Below are positions 9,915 to 18,253 of a stretch of 64,000 nucleotides of DNA, piece by piece. The translations under genes were made by a program, and so were the position numbers. The number at the start of each line of letters is the position of its first letter. Within the stretch, counting starts at the first letter, position 1. This stretch comes from Bacteroides intestinalis DSM 17393 (GTDB lineage Bacteria > Bacteroidota > Bacteroidia > Bacteroidales > Bacteroidaceae). The stretch covers positions 496,001-560,000 of the forward strand of contig NZ_ABJL02000007.1 of NCBI RefSeq assembly GCF_000172175.1, written 5' to 3'. A model generated the notes under the pieces. That model was not told the origin of the DNA and ran no database searches. It worked only from the letters and a program-made list of their open reading frames with translations.

Positions 9915-9970
9915 AAAAAACATCTCCGTTTAATCAGATAATGTGTTCTGAATAAACGGAGATGTTTTTT
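9915..9970. terminator. Bidirectional terminator between convergent units
   Basis: An 18-bp perfect inverted repeat joins 9915-9932 and 9953-9970 around a 20-nt loop. The stem is AAAAAACATCTCCGTTTA, so either strand ends in a T run. It separates the PUL operon from the minus-strand ybeY gene. Confidence 0.85.
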
Positions 9971-10008
9971 ATGTTATATCCTGATACAGGAATGCTGTCT
10001 TGATCTTT

Positions 10009-10419
10009 TTATCGCATAGCCAGAGCCCTGTTTTCTGCTTCTTCCATTATTTCACGTTCTCCAGGACCTTTATCGTTAATCCCGCATAGGTGCAATATGC
10101 CATGAATAATAACGCGGTGCAGTTCTGTTTCGTAATCGCTGCCGAACTGCTCCGCATTTGTGCGTACCGTATCAAGGCTAATAAATAAATCTCCACTAAG
10201 GCGATTGCCTTCACAATAGTCGAAAGTGATAATATCGGTGTAATAGTCATGTTGCAGATAATGACGGTTTACCTCAAGTATCTTTTCATCGGAACAGAAA
10301 ATATAGGCGATTTCACCGACTCTTTTTTCATAAGTTGCGGCAACGGCCTTAATCCATTCCGTTGTCTTGCTTTTTTTGATGGCGGGCATTTCTACACCGT
10401 CTGTCTGATAAGAAACCAT
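10009..10419 (-). CDS. ybeY: YbeY endoribonuclease, 16S rRNA maturation
   Basis: This 136-aa protein is the metal-dependent RNase of ribosome maturation and quality control. The family motif is visible as HGILHLCGINDKGPGE, with H106 and H110. The position of the third metal-binding His of the classical H-x3-H-x5-H motif is occupied by D116. From memory, that substitution is common in Bacteroidota members and does not indicate a broken gene. An N-terminal beta strand and helix (TTEWIKAVAATYEKRVGEIAYIFCSDEKILEVNR) and the DIITFDY strand fit the family. It lies 26 nt downstream of the SpmAB-like gene on the same strand, so the two may be co-transcribed. Confidence 0.92.
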   Translation of the reverse strand: MVSYQTDGVEMPAIKKSKTTEWIKAVAATYEKRVGEIAYIFCSDEKILEVNRHYLQHDYYTDIITFDYCEGNRLSGDLFISLDTVRTNAEQFGSDYETELHRVIIHGILHLCGINDKGPGEREIMEEAENRALAMR

Positions 10420-10445
10420 ATCAATTAAGAATTAAGAATTAAAAA

Positions 10446-11678
10446 TCAAAAGAAGAATATGTAACTGATGATGATGGCGGCAAGGATACCTGCCAAGTCC
10501 GCTATTAGTCCGCAGGTGACAGCATTGCGTGTTTTGGTGATACCCACACTACCGAAATAAACTGCCAAAATATAAAACGTAGTGTCTGAGGCACCACGGG
10601 CTACACAACTCATACGTCCTACAAAAGAGTCCGCACCATATTCTTTCATAGTATCGATCATTAATCCGTTGGCTCCACTACCACTCAGCGATTTCATCAG
10701 AGCAGTTGGTAAAGCACCTACAAAGCTGGTATCTACGCCGAACAATCCCACTACATAGCCGATGCCGCTTACTAACATATCCATTGCACCGGAAGTTCGG
10801 AATACGGCAATACCCACCAGAAATGCTACCAAATAGGGAATGATGCGAACGGCAGTGGCAAATCCTTCTTTGGCGCCTTCCACAAAAGCGTCATATACAT
10901 TTATTTTCTTCCATAATCCCCATACAATGAAGAGTAGGATGATACTGAACAGAATAATATTGGCAATCAATGTGGAGTATGTACCGATTTCTTCCCGACC
11001 GAGTCGCATAAACAGGTAAATCAATCCGGCAAAGAAAAGGCTGATACAACCAATGAGGATAAGAATAGGCTTATTGATAAGGTTAATGCGTTGTGCGATA
11101 CTGACCGCAATTACTCCTACAAGAGTGGAGATAGCAGATGTTATCAATATTGGGATAAATATATCAGTAGGTTGTGTAGCACCCATTTGTGCGCGATACA
11201 TCATAATACTGATTGGGATTAGTATCAATCCGGAAGTATTGAGCACCAGGAACATAACCATCGGATTAGTCGCCGTATCCTTCCGGGGGTTCAGTTCTTG
11301 AAGTTCTTTCATAGCTTTCAATCCCATCGGGGTCGCAGCATTATCGAGCCCCAGCATATTGGCTGACAGGTTCATAAAGATAGAACCCATAGCAGGATGT
11401 CCTTTTGGTATTTCGGGGAAGAGGCGGCAGAAAACAGGGCTTAACCAGCGGGATAATGCATTAATCATACCGCTTTGTTCGCCAATCTTCATAATACCCA
11501 GCCAGAGTGAAAGAATACCAGTCAGTCCCAAAGATATTTCGAAAGCCGTTTTTGAGGAAGTAAATGTAGAGTTGACAAGCTCTGTAAAAATTTCAGTGTT
11601 GCCCATAAACAGAAGCTTGATGAGTGCCACAATGAAAGCAATTACAAAGAATGCTACCCAAATGTAATTTAAAACCAT
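10446..11678 (-). CDS. Fused SpmA-SpmB-like nucleoside-recognition membrane protein
   Basis: This 410-aa polytopic membrane protein contains two Gate/nucleoside-recognition halves. The first half (about 40-190, with SANMLGLDNAATPMGLKAM) matches SpmA. The second half (about 270-405, with ALMKSLSGSGANGLMIDTM and ASDTTFYILAVYFG) matches SpmB. In Bacillus these are separate spore-maturation proteins; the fused form in non-spore-forming Bacteroidota is a known arrangement of unclear function, perhaps transport. About ten hydrophobic segments are visible. A -7 box on the minus strand lies 24 nt upstream of the start. Confidence 0.85.
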   Translation of the reverse strand: MVLNYIWVAFFVIAFIVALIKLLFMGNTEIFTELVNSTFTSSKTAFEISLGLTGILSLWLGIMKIGEQSGMINALSRWLSPVFCRLFPEIPKGHPAMGSIFMNLSANMLGLDNAATPMGLKAMKELQELNPRKDTATNPMVMFLVLNTSGLILIPISIMMYRAQMGATQPTDIFIPILITSAISTLVGVIAVSIAQRINLINKPILILIGCISLFFAGLIYLFMRLGREEIGTYSTLIANIILFSIILLFIVWGLWKKINVYDAFVEGAKEGFATAVRIIPYLVAFLVGIAVFRTSGAMDMLVSGIGYVVGLFGVDTSFVGALPTALMKSLSGSGANGLMIDTMKEYGADSFVGRMSCVARGASDTTFYILAVYFGSVGITKTRNAVTCGLIADLAGILAAIIISYIFFF

Positions 11679-11701
11679 AAAATAATGCGTTGATTTTCGT
11701 G

Positions 11702-11803
11702 CAAAAGTAGGAATATCTTTCCATTCAGCATGATAAATGGAAAGATTATTGCATTTATTAGGGCAATAACGCTATTTCAAATATGAAATTCTGGTTATCT
11801 TTG
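11702..11803. promoter_or_regulatory. Divergent promoter region between spmAB-like gene and esterase
   Basis: Minus strand: TACTTTTG at 11702-11709 fits the -7 consensus and would start transcription near 11695 for the SpmAB/ybeY unit. Plus strand: TATCTTTG at 11796-11803, with TTTC at 11775-11778 as a possible -33 (17-nt spacer), would start near 11810 and give a leader of about 70 nt for the esterase gene. No other feature is seen in 11679-11880. Confidence 0.5.
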
Positions 11804-11880
11804 CTTTCTGACATTGAAGCGGTTGTATACTATAAAACGGCTGTTTACAATGCCTCTGTTTAAATCAATAATTAAATAAT

Positions 11881-13839
11881 ATGAGAAACAAATGTATTTT
11901 ATTTGCAGCTTTACTGATGTTATCCGGTGCGATCTCTGCCAAGGTTGTATTGCCACCGATGTTCTCGGATAATATGGTGCTGCAGCAGCAGGCAGATGCT
12001 CCTATATGGGGTGAAGCTAAGCCGATGAAAACGGTGAAAGTAACAACTTCCTGGGATGGAAAGACGTATGAGACACAGGCTGACAAAGAGGGTAAATGGA
12101 AACTTTCTGTCCGCACCCCCGAAGCGGGTGGACCCTATGAACTTACGCTGACCGACGGACAGAAACTAGTATTAAAAAATGTAATGATTGGTGAAGTCTG
12201 GATATGTTCCGGACAATCTAATATGGAAATGCCTCTGGAAGGTTGGGGAAAGATTATGAACTATAAGAAAGAGGTTTCTGCAGCTGATCACCCCAATATC
12301 CGTTTATTACATGTAGAACATGTGACGAGTACCCAACCGGAGTCCGATATCAAAGTCCGTGATAATGGCTGGCAAGTATGTTCGCCGCAAACTATTCCTA
12401 ATTTCTCGGCTACTGCCTATTTCTTTGGTCGTGAAATCTCTGAAAAGCAGAATGTGCCTGTGGGACTGATTCATACTTCCTGGGGAGGAACAAATGTAGA
12501 ATCCTGGATAAGTGGGAAAGTGCTGCAAGAGATGCCGGACTTTAGCAATGTAGTAGAGGAAGTTCGTGCCATGCCTGATAAAACTGCGATGAAAGCGGAA
12601 TATCTGAAAACTCTGGAAGCTTGGAATAATCGTGTGGATGAAGGTTTTGCTGCCGGGAAACCGGTACGGGCAGAAGTTTCTTTGGATGATAGTAACTGGG
12701 CAAAAATGAAATTTCCCGGTATGGTGGAGGAGCAGGGGCTTAATGGCTTTGACGGACTAATCTGGCTCCGCCGGACCGTTGATATTCCTGCATCCTGGGC
12801 AGGTAAAAAGGTTCAATTGATATTAGGAACTATCGATGATAATGATATAACGTATTGGAATGGTCAGGAAGTAGGACGCACTACTGGTTATACTATTCAG
12901 CGTAATTATACCGTTCCCGGTAAATTAGTCAAAGCCGGACAACTGAGTCTTGCCATTCGTATTGTAGATACAGGCGGTGGTTGCGGCATGCCGAACGATC
13001 TTTATCTTCGTTCTGCCAATGGAGAGCAAATTAGCCTTGCAGGAGAGTGGAAATATCAAGTGGCGGCTGATGCCCGTAAAGAGGGAATGCCTCCCAAAGA
13101 CATGTCCGAGAATCCTAATCTGCCGACATCTTTGTATAATGCGATGATCCACCCATTAGTGCCTTACGGTATTCGTGGAGCTATCTGGTATCAGGGAGAA
13201 AACAACGCTTCACGTGCTTACCAATACCGTGAACTTTTCCCGTTAGTCATTGAGAACTGGCGTAAAGATTGGGGCAAGGATTTTCCGTTCTACTTTGTAC
13301 AGTTAGCCAATTTTAAACCTGTATCTCCGGAACCGGTTGATTCTGATTGGGCGGAACTTCGCGAAGCACAAACCCGTACATTGTCTGTGGCAAATACAGG
13401 TATGGCGGTAATCATAGATAAAGGCGAAGCAAATGATATTCACCCCAAGGATAAACAGGCAGTTGGTCATCGTTTGGCATTGATAGCCCGTGCCAAGACC
13501 TATGGAGAGCAAATACCTTATTCAGGCCCTATGTACCACTCCTATGAGGTAGATGGAGATAAGATCATCCTTTCTTTCGACCATACTGAAGGTGGTTTAA
13601 AGAGTGGTGACGGAAAAGCATTACAAGGTTTTTCTATTGCCGGACGTGATCATAAATTCCACTGGGCAAAAGCAGAAATACAAGGCGATAAGATTGTGGT
13701 AAGTTCTCCGGAGGTATTATATCCCGTTGCTGTTCGCTATGGATGGGCCGATAATCCGGTTTGTAATTTATATAATGGTGCTGGCCTTCCGGCTTCACCT
13801 TTCCGTACAGATGATTGGAAAGGAGTTACGCAGAAATAA
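11881..13839 (+). CDS. Sialate O-acetylesterase-like SGNH carbohydrate esterase
   Basis: This 652-aa secreted enzyme has a signal peptide ending at about SGAISA. An N-terminal Ig-like region (about 22-105) is followed by the SGNH block GQSNM with nucleophile S113. A GH2-like jelly-roll insert follows (about 265-380, LRRTVDIPASWAGKKVQL). The second esterase half contains IWYQGENN and the DxxH-type element DIHPKD with candidate catalytic H521. The architecture matches the SASA/sialate O-acetylesterase family, which in Bacteroides also includes acetyl-xylan and other polysaccharide deacetylases. It stands alone between a promoter and a terminator, so its substrate is not shown by context. Confidence 0.88.
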   Translation: MRNKCILFAALLMLSGAISAKVVLPPMFSDNMVLQQQADAPIWGEAKPMKTVKVTTSWDGKTYETQADKEGKWKLSVRTPEAGGPYELTLTDGQKLVLKNVMIGEVWICSGQSNMEMPLEGWGKIMNYKKEVSAADHPNIRLLHVEHVTSTQPESDIKVRDNGWQVCSPQTIPNFSATAYFFGREISEKQNVPVGLIHTSWGGTNVESWISGKVLQEMPDFSNVVEEVRAMPDKTAMKAEYLKTLEAWNNRVDEGFAAGKPVRAEVSLDDSNWAKMKFPGMVEEQGLNGFDGLIWLRRTVDIPASWAGKKVQLILGTIDDNDITYWNGQEVGRTTGYTIQRNYTVPGKLVKAGQLSLAIRIVDTGGGCGMPNDLYLRSANGEQISLAGEWKYQVAADARKEGMPPKDMSENPNLPTSLYNAMIHPLVPYGIRGAIWYQGENNASRAYQYRELFPLVIENWRKDWGKDFPFYFVQLANFKPVSPEPVDSDWAELREAQTRTLSVANTGMAVIIDKGEANDIHPKDKQAVGHRLALIARAKTYGEQIPYSGPMYHSYEVDGDKIILSFDHTEGGLKSGDGKALQGFSIAGRDHKFHWAKAEIQGDKIVVSSPEVLYPVAVRYGWADNPVCNLYNGAGLPASPFRTDDWKGVTQK

Positions 13840-13862
13840 TTTATTCGTTTAGTATAATAAAG

Positions 13863-13910
13863 ACTCCGTTTATTGTCAATTGTAAATTATTGATAATAAG
13901 CGGAGTTTCT
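13863..13910 (+). terminator. Terminator of the esterase gene
   Basis: ACTCCGTTTATT (13863-13874) pairs with AATAAGCGGAGT (13895-13906), with one G-T wobble and a 20-nt loop; TTTCTTTT follows. The remainder of the gap up to 14109 is AT-rich leader DNA without a clear gene. Confidence 0.75.
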
Positions 13911-14109
13911 TTTAATACAGCTTGTTTATAGATATTATGAAAGTGAATCATAATCCACTAACTTGCTTTTTATGTATAAAAAATGTTTATTATATACAAT
14001 GAAAGGATAAAAATAGTCAATTCCTATACTTTGCAGGATAAGGTGATATTTTATTTCATGTATAAGATATATCTTTATCATCCTATAATATACAACAGAC
14101 AAATAGATT

Positions 14110-16104
14110 ATGATGAAAAAAACGATTCTTGCCTGTGTTTTTCTGCAATTGGTTTTAGGAACTGTCTTTGCCCAAACGGTGGATTCTACCCATATCAAAA
14201 ATATGCATGCTTACTATAAAAAGCATTTTAGTGATCCGACTGATCCCATAGTGCTGACGGCATCGGATACACTGCTGGATATGGCAATCAGATGCAATGA
14301 TACAGTAATGTCTAAAATAGCTTTGGGAGCTAAGTTAGACTATTATTATTATGGTCAAGGTGAGAATCGTACAGATAGTGTCATAGCTGGAGTCAATCGT
14401 TTAAAGAGATTTGCCCGGAGTGTTGGGAACGCTGAACTTTATTATTGGGCATGGGCTGCCAGACTGGTTAATTATTATATCATACAGGGGGAATATAATA
14501 TTGCTCTTCTTGAAGCGGAAAAGATGTTGCAGGAGGCAAAAAAGGAGGGAAAGCAAGAAAGTATTGCTGAGTGTTATTATGCATTAGCCAATGTCTATGC
14601 GGCGAAAGGTTTAATGAAAAAATCTCAGGAATTCATGCTTAAGGAGATAGATATTTTTGAGAATACCGATGTCGTAAGATATAATATATCCTGTCAGTAC
14701 AGTGATGCCGCAAAAATATACATTGATCTGGGTGAGGAAGAAAAAGCTCCCGAATTACTTAAAAAAGCACTTAAGGCAGTCAAGTCTCCCTATCATGCAG
14801 TGACGGCAAATTTGGTTTATGTATCACTTTATCTTGCGCAGGGTGATACGGTGGCTGCCCGTCAGGCATTAGAGAAATGTAGGCAAATGTATGCGGATGA
14901 GCCTTCTCTGAAACGCCATATACACTATTTGTATGATGTGGAAATTGATTATGACTGGAAAGTCGGCAATTACCAGAAAGCTCTTAACGTACTGGATGAG
15001 CGGGAAACTGAGTTAAAGAGGAAAAATAATTTAGCCACTTTGATGCAGCTGAGAAAAACGAAGGCGGATATTCTTTGGGATATGAACCGTAAAGAAGAGG
15101 CTGCCGGATTATACCGTGACTTTCTCTTGGAACAGAAGAAGGAGAAAGAAAGGAACGAAGAAGTTGCTACCGGTGAATTTGCTACTATGCTGAATCTGCA
15201 ACAACTTACTGCTGAAAAGGGACGGTTGGAAAAGATTTCTCAAGAGAAGCAACTTCAAAATACCCGTATCATTCTTTTCTCTGTTATCGGAATTTTGTGT
15301 GTCGTTATTGTCTTCTTGTGGCAACAGAGAAAACTCAATGCCAAATTAGAAAAATCAAGGGATAAGTTGGATGAAAAGAATCGTATATTGATTGAAGCCA
15401 AAGAAGAATTGCGCAAGGCCAAGGAAGTTGCAGAACAGAGTAATTGGCTGAAAACAATGTTTATTCAGAATATGTCCCATGAAATTCGTACTCCCCTGAA
15501 CTCCATTGTCGGATTCTCCGGAGTATTAGTCGATATGCTTGACGATAAAGAAGACATCGGGCAATATGTGGCATTGATAGAAAGTAATAGTAAGTTGTTG
15601 TTAAAGTTGGTAGGTGATATTCTTGACATTTCTATTCTTGATAGTGAGGTTGAAATTAAGCACAATGCAGTTGATGTCAATGCTTGTTGCCAAGCCTCAA
15701 TAGATGCGGCAGGGACTTTATTTTCTCCGGATACAAAACTTATTTTTAAACCGGCTTGCGATGAACTGATCATAAATAGTAATTATAACTATATAGTACA
15801 GGTGCTTGATAACCTGTTGAGTAATGCATCGAAATTTACTCATGAAGGTTCTGTTACATTGGCTTATGAAGTAAAAAAAGAGACGAATCAACTGATTTTT
15901 ACGGTTACGGATACCGGAATAGGTATTCCCATTGACGAGCAAGAACATGTATTTGAACGTTTCGTTAAGCTGGATAACTTTAGCCAGGGAGCGGGACTGG
16001 GCTTATCTATCTGTCGTATTGTTGCAGAAAGGTTGGGAGGTTTTCTGATTATAGATAGAGAATATACCCAAGGTACCCGCTTTATTTTCTGTGTGTCAAT
16101 GTGA
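14110..16104 (+). CDS. TPR-containing membrane sensor histidine kinase
   Basis: This 664-aa protein has a signal peptide (to about residue 22). A periplasmic TPR region spans about 30-375 (ESIAECYYALANVYAAKGLMKKSQEF and similar helices). One transmembrane helix lies at about 387-407, then a coiled linker and a HisKA/HATPase core. The H-box is MSHEIRTPLNS with H457. The N-box lies near 564-575 (VLDNLLSNASKF), G1 is DTGIGIP from 601, and G2 is GAGLGLS from about 627. It ends with the ATPase domain: there is no receiver domain and no response-regulator gene next to it, so it is an orphan kinase. TPR-type kinases of this kind are frequent in Bacteroidota; the stimulus is unknown. Confidence 0.9.
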   Translation: MMKKTILACVFLQLVLGTVFAQTVDSTHIKNMHAYYKKHFSDPTDPIVLTASDTLLDMAIRCNDTVMSKIALGAKLDYYYYGQGENRTDSVIAGVNRLKRFARSVGNAELYYWAWAARLVNYYIIQGEYNIALLEAEKMLQEAKKEGKQESIAECYYALANVYAAKGLMKKSQEFMLKEIDIFENTDVVRYNISCQYSDAAKIYIDLGEEEKAPELLKKALKAVKSPYHAVTANLVYVSLYLAQGDTVAARQALEKCRQMYADEPSLKRHIHYLYDVEIDYDWKVGNYQKALNVLDERETELKRKNNLATLMQLRKTKADILWDMNRKEEAAGLYRDFLLEQKKEKERNEEVATGEFATMLNLQQLTAEKGRLEKISQEKQLQNTRIILFSVIGILCVVIVFLWQQRKLNAKLEKSRDKLDEKNRILIEAKEELRKAKEVAEQSNWLKTMFIQNMSHEIRTPLNSIVGFSGVLVDMLDDKEDIGQYVALIESNSKLLLKLVGDILDISILDSEVEIKHNAVDVNACCQASIDAAGTLFSPDTKLIFKPACDELIINSNYNYIVQVLDNLLSNASKFTHEGSVTLAYEVKKETNQLIFTVTDTGIGIPIDEQEHVFERFVKLDNFSQGAGLGLSICRIVAERLGGFLIIDREYTQGTRFIFCVSM

Positions 16105-16152
16105 AGAATAAAATGAAAAACGGTATTTTTGTGCTCTACTAAATTAAAGAAA

Positions 16153-16854
16153 ATGCAGACAGCAAAGGAAATCCAGCAAGAACTGGAGCAATACATTGAT
16201 CCTGTGAAGCGGGAATACCTTCCTAATTTCTTCAAAACCGGAAAGGGACAATACGGAGAAGGCGATAAATTTCTGGGTATCGTAGTTCCTAACACTCGTA
16301 TTGTGGCGAAGCGTCATAAGGATGCACCGTTCGAGGTAATGGTAGAATTGCTGCAAAGTGAATGGCATGAATGCCGCCTGTGTGCCTTGCTGATGTTGGT
16401 GGAACGCTTTAAAAAGTGCGATGAAAAGGACAAAAAAGAAATATTCAACTTTTATCTGACACAGACTGCCCGCATCAATAACTGGGATTTGGTTGACCTT
16501 TCCGCTCCGGGCATTGTGGGCGAATATCTGAAAGATAAGCCTCGTGATGTCCTCTATCGTTTGGCCGATAGCGATTTACTTTGGGATCAGCGCATAGCAG
16601 TGGTTTCCACCTATACACTAATTAAAAACGACGATTTCATCGATATTATTGCTCTTTCTGAACACTTTTTGCATACTCGTCATGACCTGATGCGAAAGGC
16701 TGTAGGCTGGATGTTGCGGGAAATGGGGAAGCGGGACAAGGACTTATTGGTGCAGTTCCTTGAAAAGCATTGTAAACTGATGCCCCGCACGATGTTGCGC
16801 TATGCGATAGAAAAATTTCCGGAAGAAGAACGAAAACAATTTATGCAACGGTAA
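16153..16854 (+). CDS. AlkD-like DNA alkylation repair protein
   Basis: ATG 16153 is chosen; an in-frame TTG at 16129 lies inside a likely -7 box (TATTTTTG, 16124-16131), which would give the gene its own promoter overlapping the end of the kinase operon. The 233-aa product is all-helical with HEAT-like repeats (WHECRLCALLMLVERF; DLLWDQRIAVVSTYTLI; HDLMRKAVGWMLREMGKRD) and INNWDLVDLSAPGIVG, as in AlkC/AlkD DNA glycosylases that remove alkylated purines. Its last 14 nt overlap the 3' end of the convergent DUF6266 gene. Confidence 0.88.
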   Translation: MQTAKEIQQELEQYIDPVKREYLPNFFKTGKGQYGEGDKFLGIVVPNTRIVAKRHKDAPFEVMVELLQSEWHECRLCALLMLVERFKKCDEKDKKEIFNFYLTQTARINNWDLVDLSAPGIVGEYLKDKPRDVLYRLADSDLLWDQRIAVVSTYTLIKNDDFIDIIALSEHFLHTRHDLMRKAVGWMLREMGKRDKDLLVQFLEKHCKLMPRTMLRYAIEKFPEEERKQFMQR

Positions 16855-17476
16855 TAGGCTGACATATACTGTTGGCCACACTTTTATCGTTTGTGCTGCA
16901 AAAGCCCAGGTAGGCAATCAAAGTATCGTTTTTCCAGTCTTTAGGAAGCTCTAGTTCGGCGTTGCCATCCGAGCGCATAGCTGCTGATGTATCATAAACA
17001 GCTAAGGCCTTCTCTTGGTTGTACACTAATAGCATGGCTGCATCTGTACTCATTGCATTCCCTTGTCCGCTATTATCTTTCCAGGTAAAGAGGGCTTTGC
17101 TGCCTTCGGTGCTTACTGTTGTATCGGATGCTTGTGTCAGGCTTCCGTGTGACACCAACACTTTGTTATAGTCAATTTCTAATCCCTGCTCACTGTCTGC
17201 GAGGGCATTTTTCATCACATAGGACATGGCAGCGTTGAAAGCAGTCTGTCTTTCTGCGAATTCCCGGTATCCGATGCGTAGAAAGGGAGTAATTGTTCTG
17301 AGGAAGTTGAGTGCCACCTGAAATTTGCTCCGTTGTCCCTGTTGCTTTTCGGTGCGTGGGTTGGTCATGTTGGCAGGACGGGTACGCATATAAGGTATCC
17401 CTTTCCATGTACATCCTACCAGATTTCCTACTTTTCCTGTGAATTCGCCGAAAACTCCTTTTTTAATTTTTCCCAT
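16841..17476 (-). CDS. DUF6266 family protein (intact copy)
   Basis: This 211-aa protein starts MGKIKKGVFGEFTGKVGNLVG, the conserved glycine-rich N terminus of this Bacteroidota family. It continues with MRTRPANMTNPRTEKQQGQRSKFQVAL and FLRIGYREFAERQTAFNAAMSY. There is no signal peptide or membrane segment. The function is unknown to me; the family often occurs in several copies per genome. A second, decayed copy lies at 47611-48227 and aligns along its whole length. The 3' end overlaps the convergent alkD-like gene by 14 nt. Confidence 0.8.
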   Translation of the reverse strand: MGKIKKGVFGEFTGKVGNLVGCTWKGIPYMRTRPANMTNPRTEKQQGQRSKFQVALNFLRTITPFLRIGYREFAERQTAFNAAMSYVMKNALADSEQGLEIDYNKVLVSHGSLTQASDTTVSTEGSKALFTWKDNSGQGNAMSTDAAMLLVYNQEKALAVYDTSAAMRSDGNAELELPKDWKNDTLIAYLGFCSTNDKSVANSICQPITVA

Positions 17477-17720
17477 GATGGTTTAATTTTTAGTTATTTA
17501 TATTTTGTTGTTTGTGAAGGGAGAGAGAAGTCTGGATGTGGCTTTTCTTATTCTTCATGCATTGCTCTTGAAGGGGTGCTGCATCGCAAAGGTATGAATA
17601 AACTTTTTCTTTTTCTTTTGATTTGTGGAGTTTGTTTTCAAGAATTCATGAATATACGGAGAGAATGTATGTGATGCGGTGTTTCGGCATAAATATTACC
17701 GGTATCAGACAGGGTTACGT

Positions 17721-17789
17721 CTTACCTTCTCCCTATATAATAAGAAGGAGTAGGTAGGGAGTAGGTAAGGAGTAAGTAGGGAGTAGGTA
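17721..17789. repeat. Four 11-bp tandem repeats plus matching inverted copy
   Basis: Positions 17746-17789 are four head-to-tail copies of an 11-mer: AGGAGTAGGTA, GGGAGTAGGTA, AGGAGTAAGTA, GGGAGTAGGTA. Just upstream, CTTACCTTCTCCCTA (17721-17735) is complementary to 17755-17769 with one mismatch, so the block can fold into a 15-bp hairpin. It lies upstream of the DUF6266 start on the minus strand and upstream of the CXXX cassette leader on the plus strand. No gene is seen in 17477-17887. Confidence 0.75.
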
Positions 17790-17887
17790 CGGCCCGGATA
17801 TTTCTTTTTTATGGTTATCCGGATGGCTATGAGGACCTAAACGGATACTATACGGTAAAAAAATGGCATTAAAAACATCCTGAATAA

Positions 17888-17919
17888 TTTGGCATGTACA
17901 CTGAAACCTCTTAACTTTG
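17888..17919 (+). promoter_or_regulatory. Promoter of the CXXX-cassette leader RNA
   Basis: TTTG at 17888-17891, a 20-nt spacer, and TAACTTTG at 17912-17919 match the Bacteroides sigma-ABfr promoter well. Transcription would start near 17926, about 330 nt before the first open reading frame, which points to a long non-coding leader. Confidence 0.65.
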
Positions 17920-17925
17920 TCACAA

Positions 17926-18205
17926 TCTCAGCTAGCCGGTGGGTTAGGGGGAGGTTTTTATTATTGTAATAGAAAGACGTTTACGAACGTTATCTTCTAG
18001 TCTCAAATCTCGCAAATTTGAAATCTATAAGAAGATACGGCAACGGGAACGTCCACTTGAGGTGTTTTGTCCAAACATTGCGCTTGGCGTGGTGTTCTGT
18101 ATATTCATCTTGGCGTGGGCTAGCTGCGTTGCTTATCCTTATAGATGGGCATGCGAGAGCCTGAGACTGGGATAAGTGAAAGTACAGACTCCCACGTCTT
18201 TTTTT
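17926..18205 (+). ncRNA. Structured leader or small RNA before the RiPP cassette
   Basis: Two structured domains are visible between the promoter and the U tract. Domain 1 nests three helices: GACGTT (17976-17981) with AACGTC (18048-18053), TATCTTCT (17991-17998) with AGAAGATA (18030-18037), and TCAAAT (18003-18008) with ATTTGA (18016-18021). Domain 2 has GGCGTGGG (18112-18119) with CCCACGTC (18191-18198), CTTATCC (18132-18138) with GGATAAG (18170-18176), and a small GGC/GCC hairpin inside. T7 follows directly (18199-18205), as in an intrinsic terminator or attenuator. The first gene begins 48 nt later. I do not recognise it as 6S, SRP, RNase P, tmRNA or a known riboswitch; the helices are seen, the role is inferred. 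Confidence 0.6.
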
Positions 18206-18253
18206 GTGTATTGCTGAATCAGGGGAAGTCTATAGGCTTAATCTATATGGATT

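Noticed and set aside
10009..10419. YbeY suspected to be inactive because the third metal His is missing
   Set aside because: As I recall, the third position is commonly substituted in Bacteroidota YbeY proteins; the rest of the fold and length are normal.
17333..17674. 113-codon plus-strand open frame
   Set aside because: It is largely antisense to the DUF6266 gene, has no recognisable domain and no ribosome-binding context.
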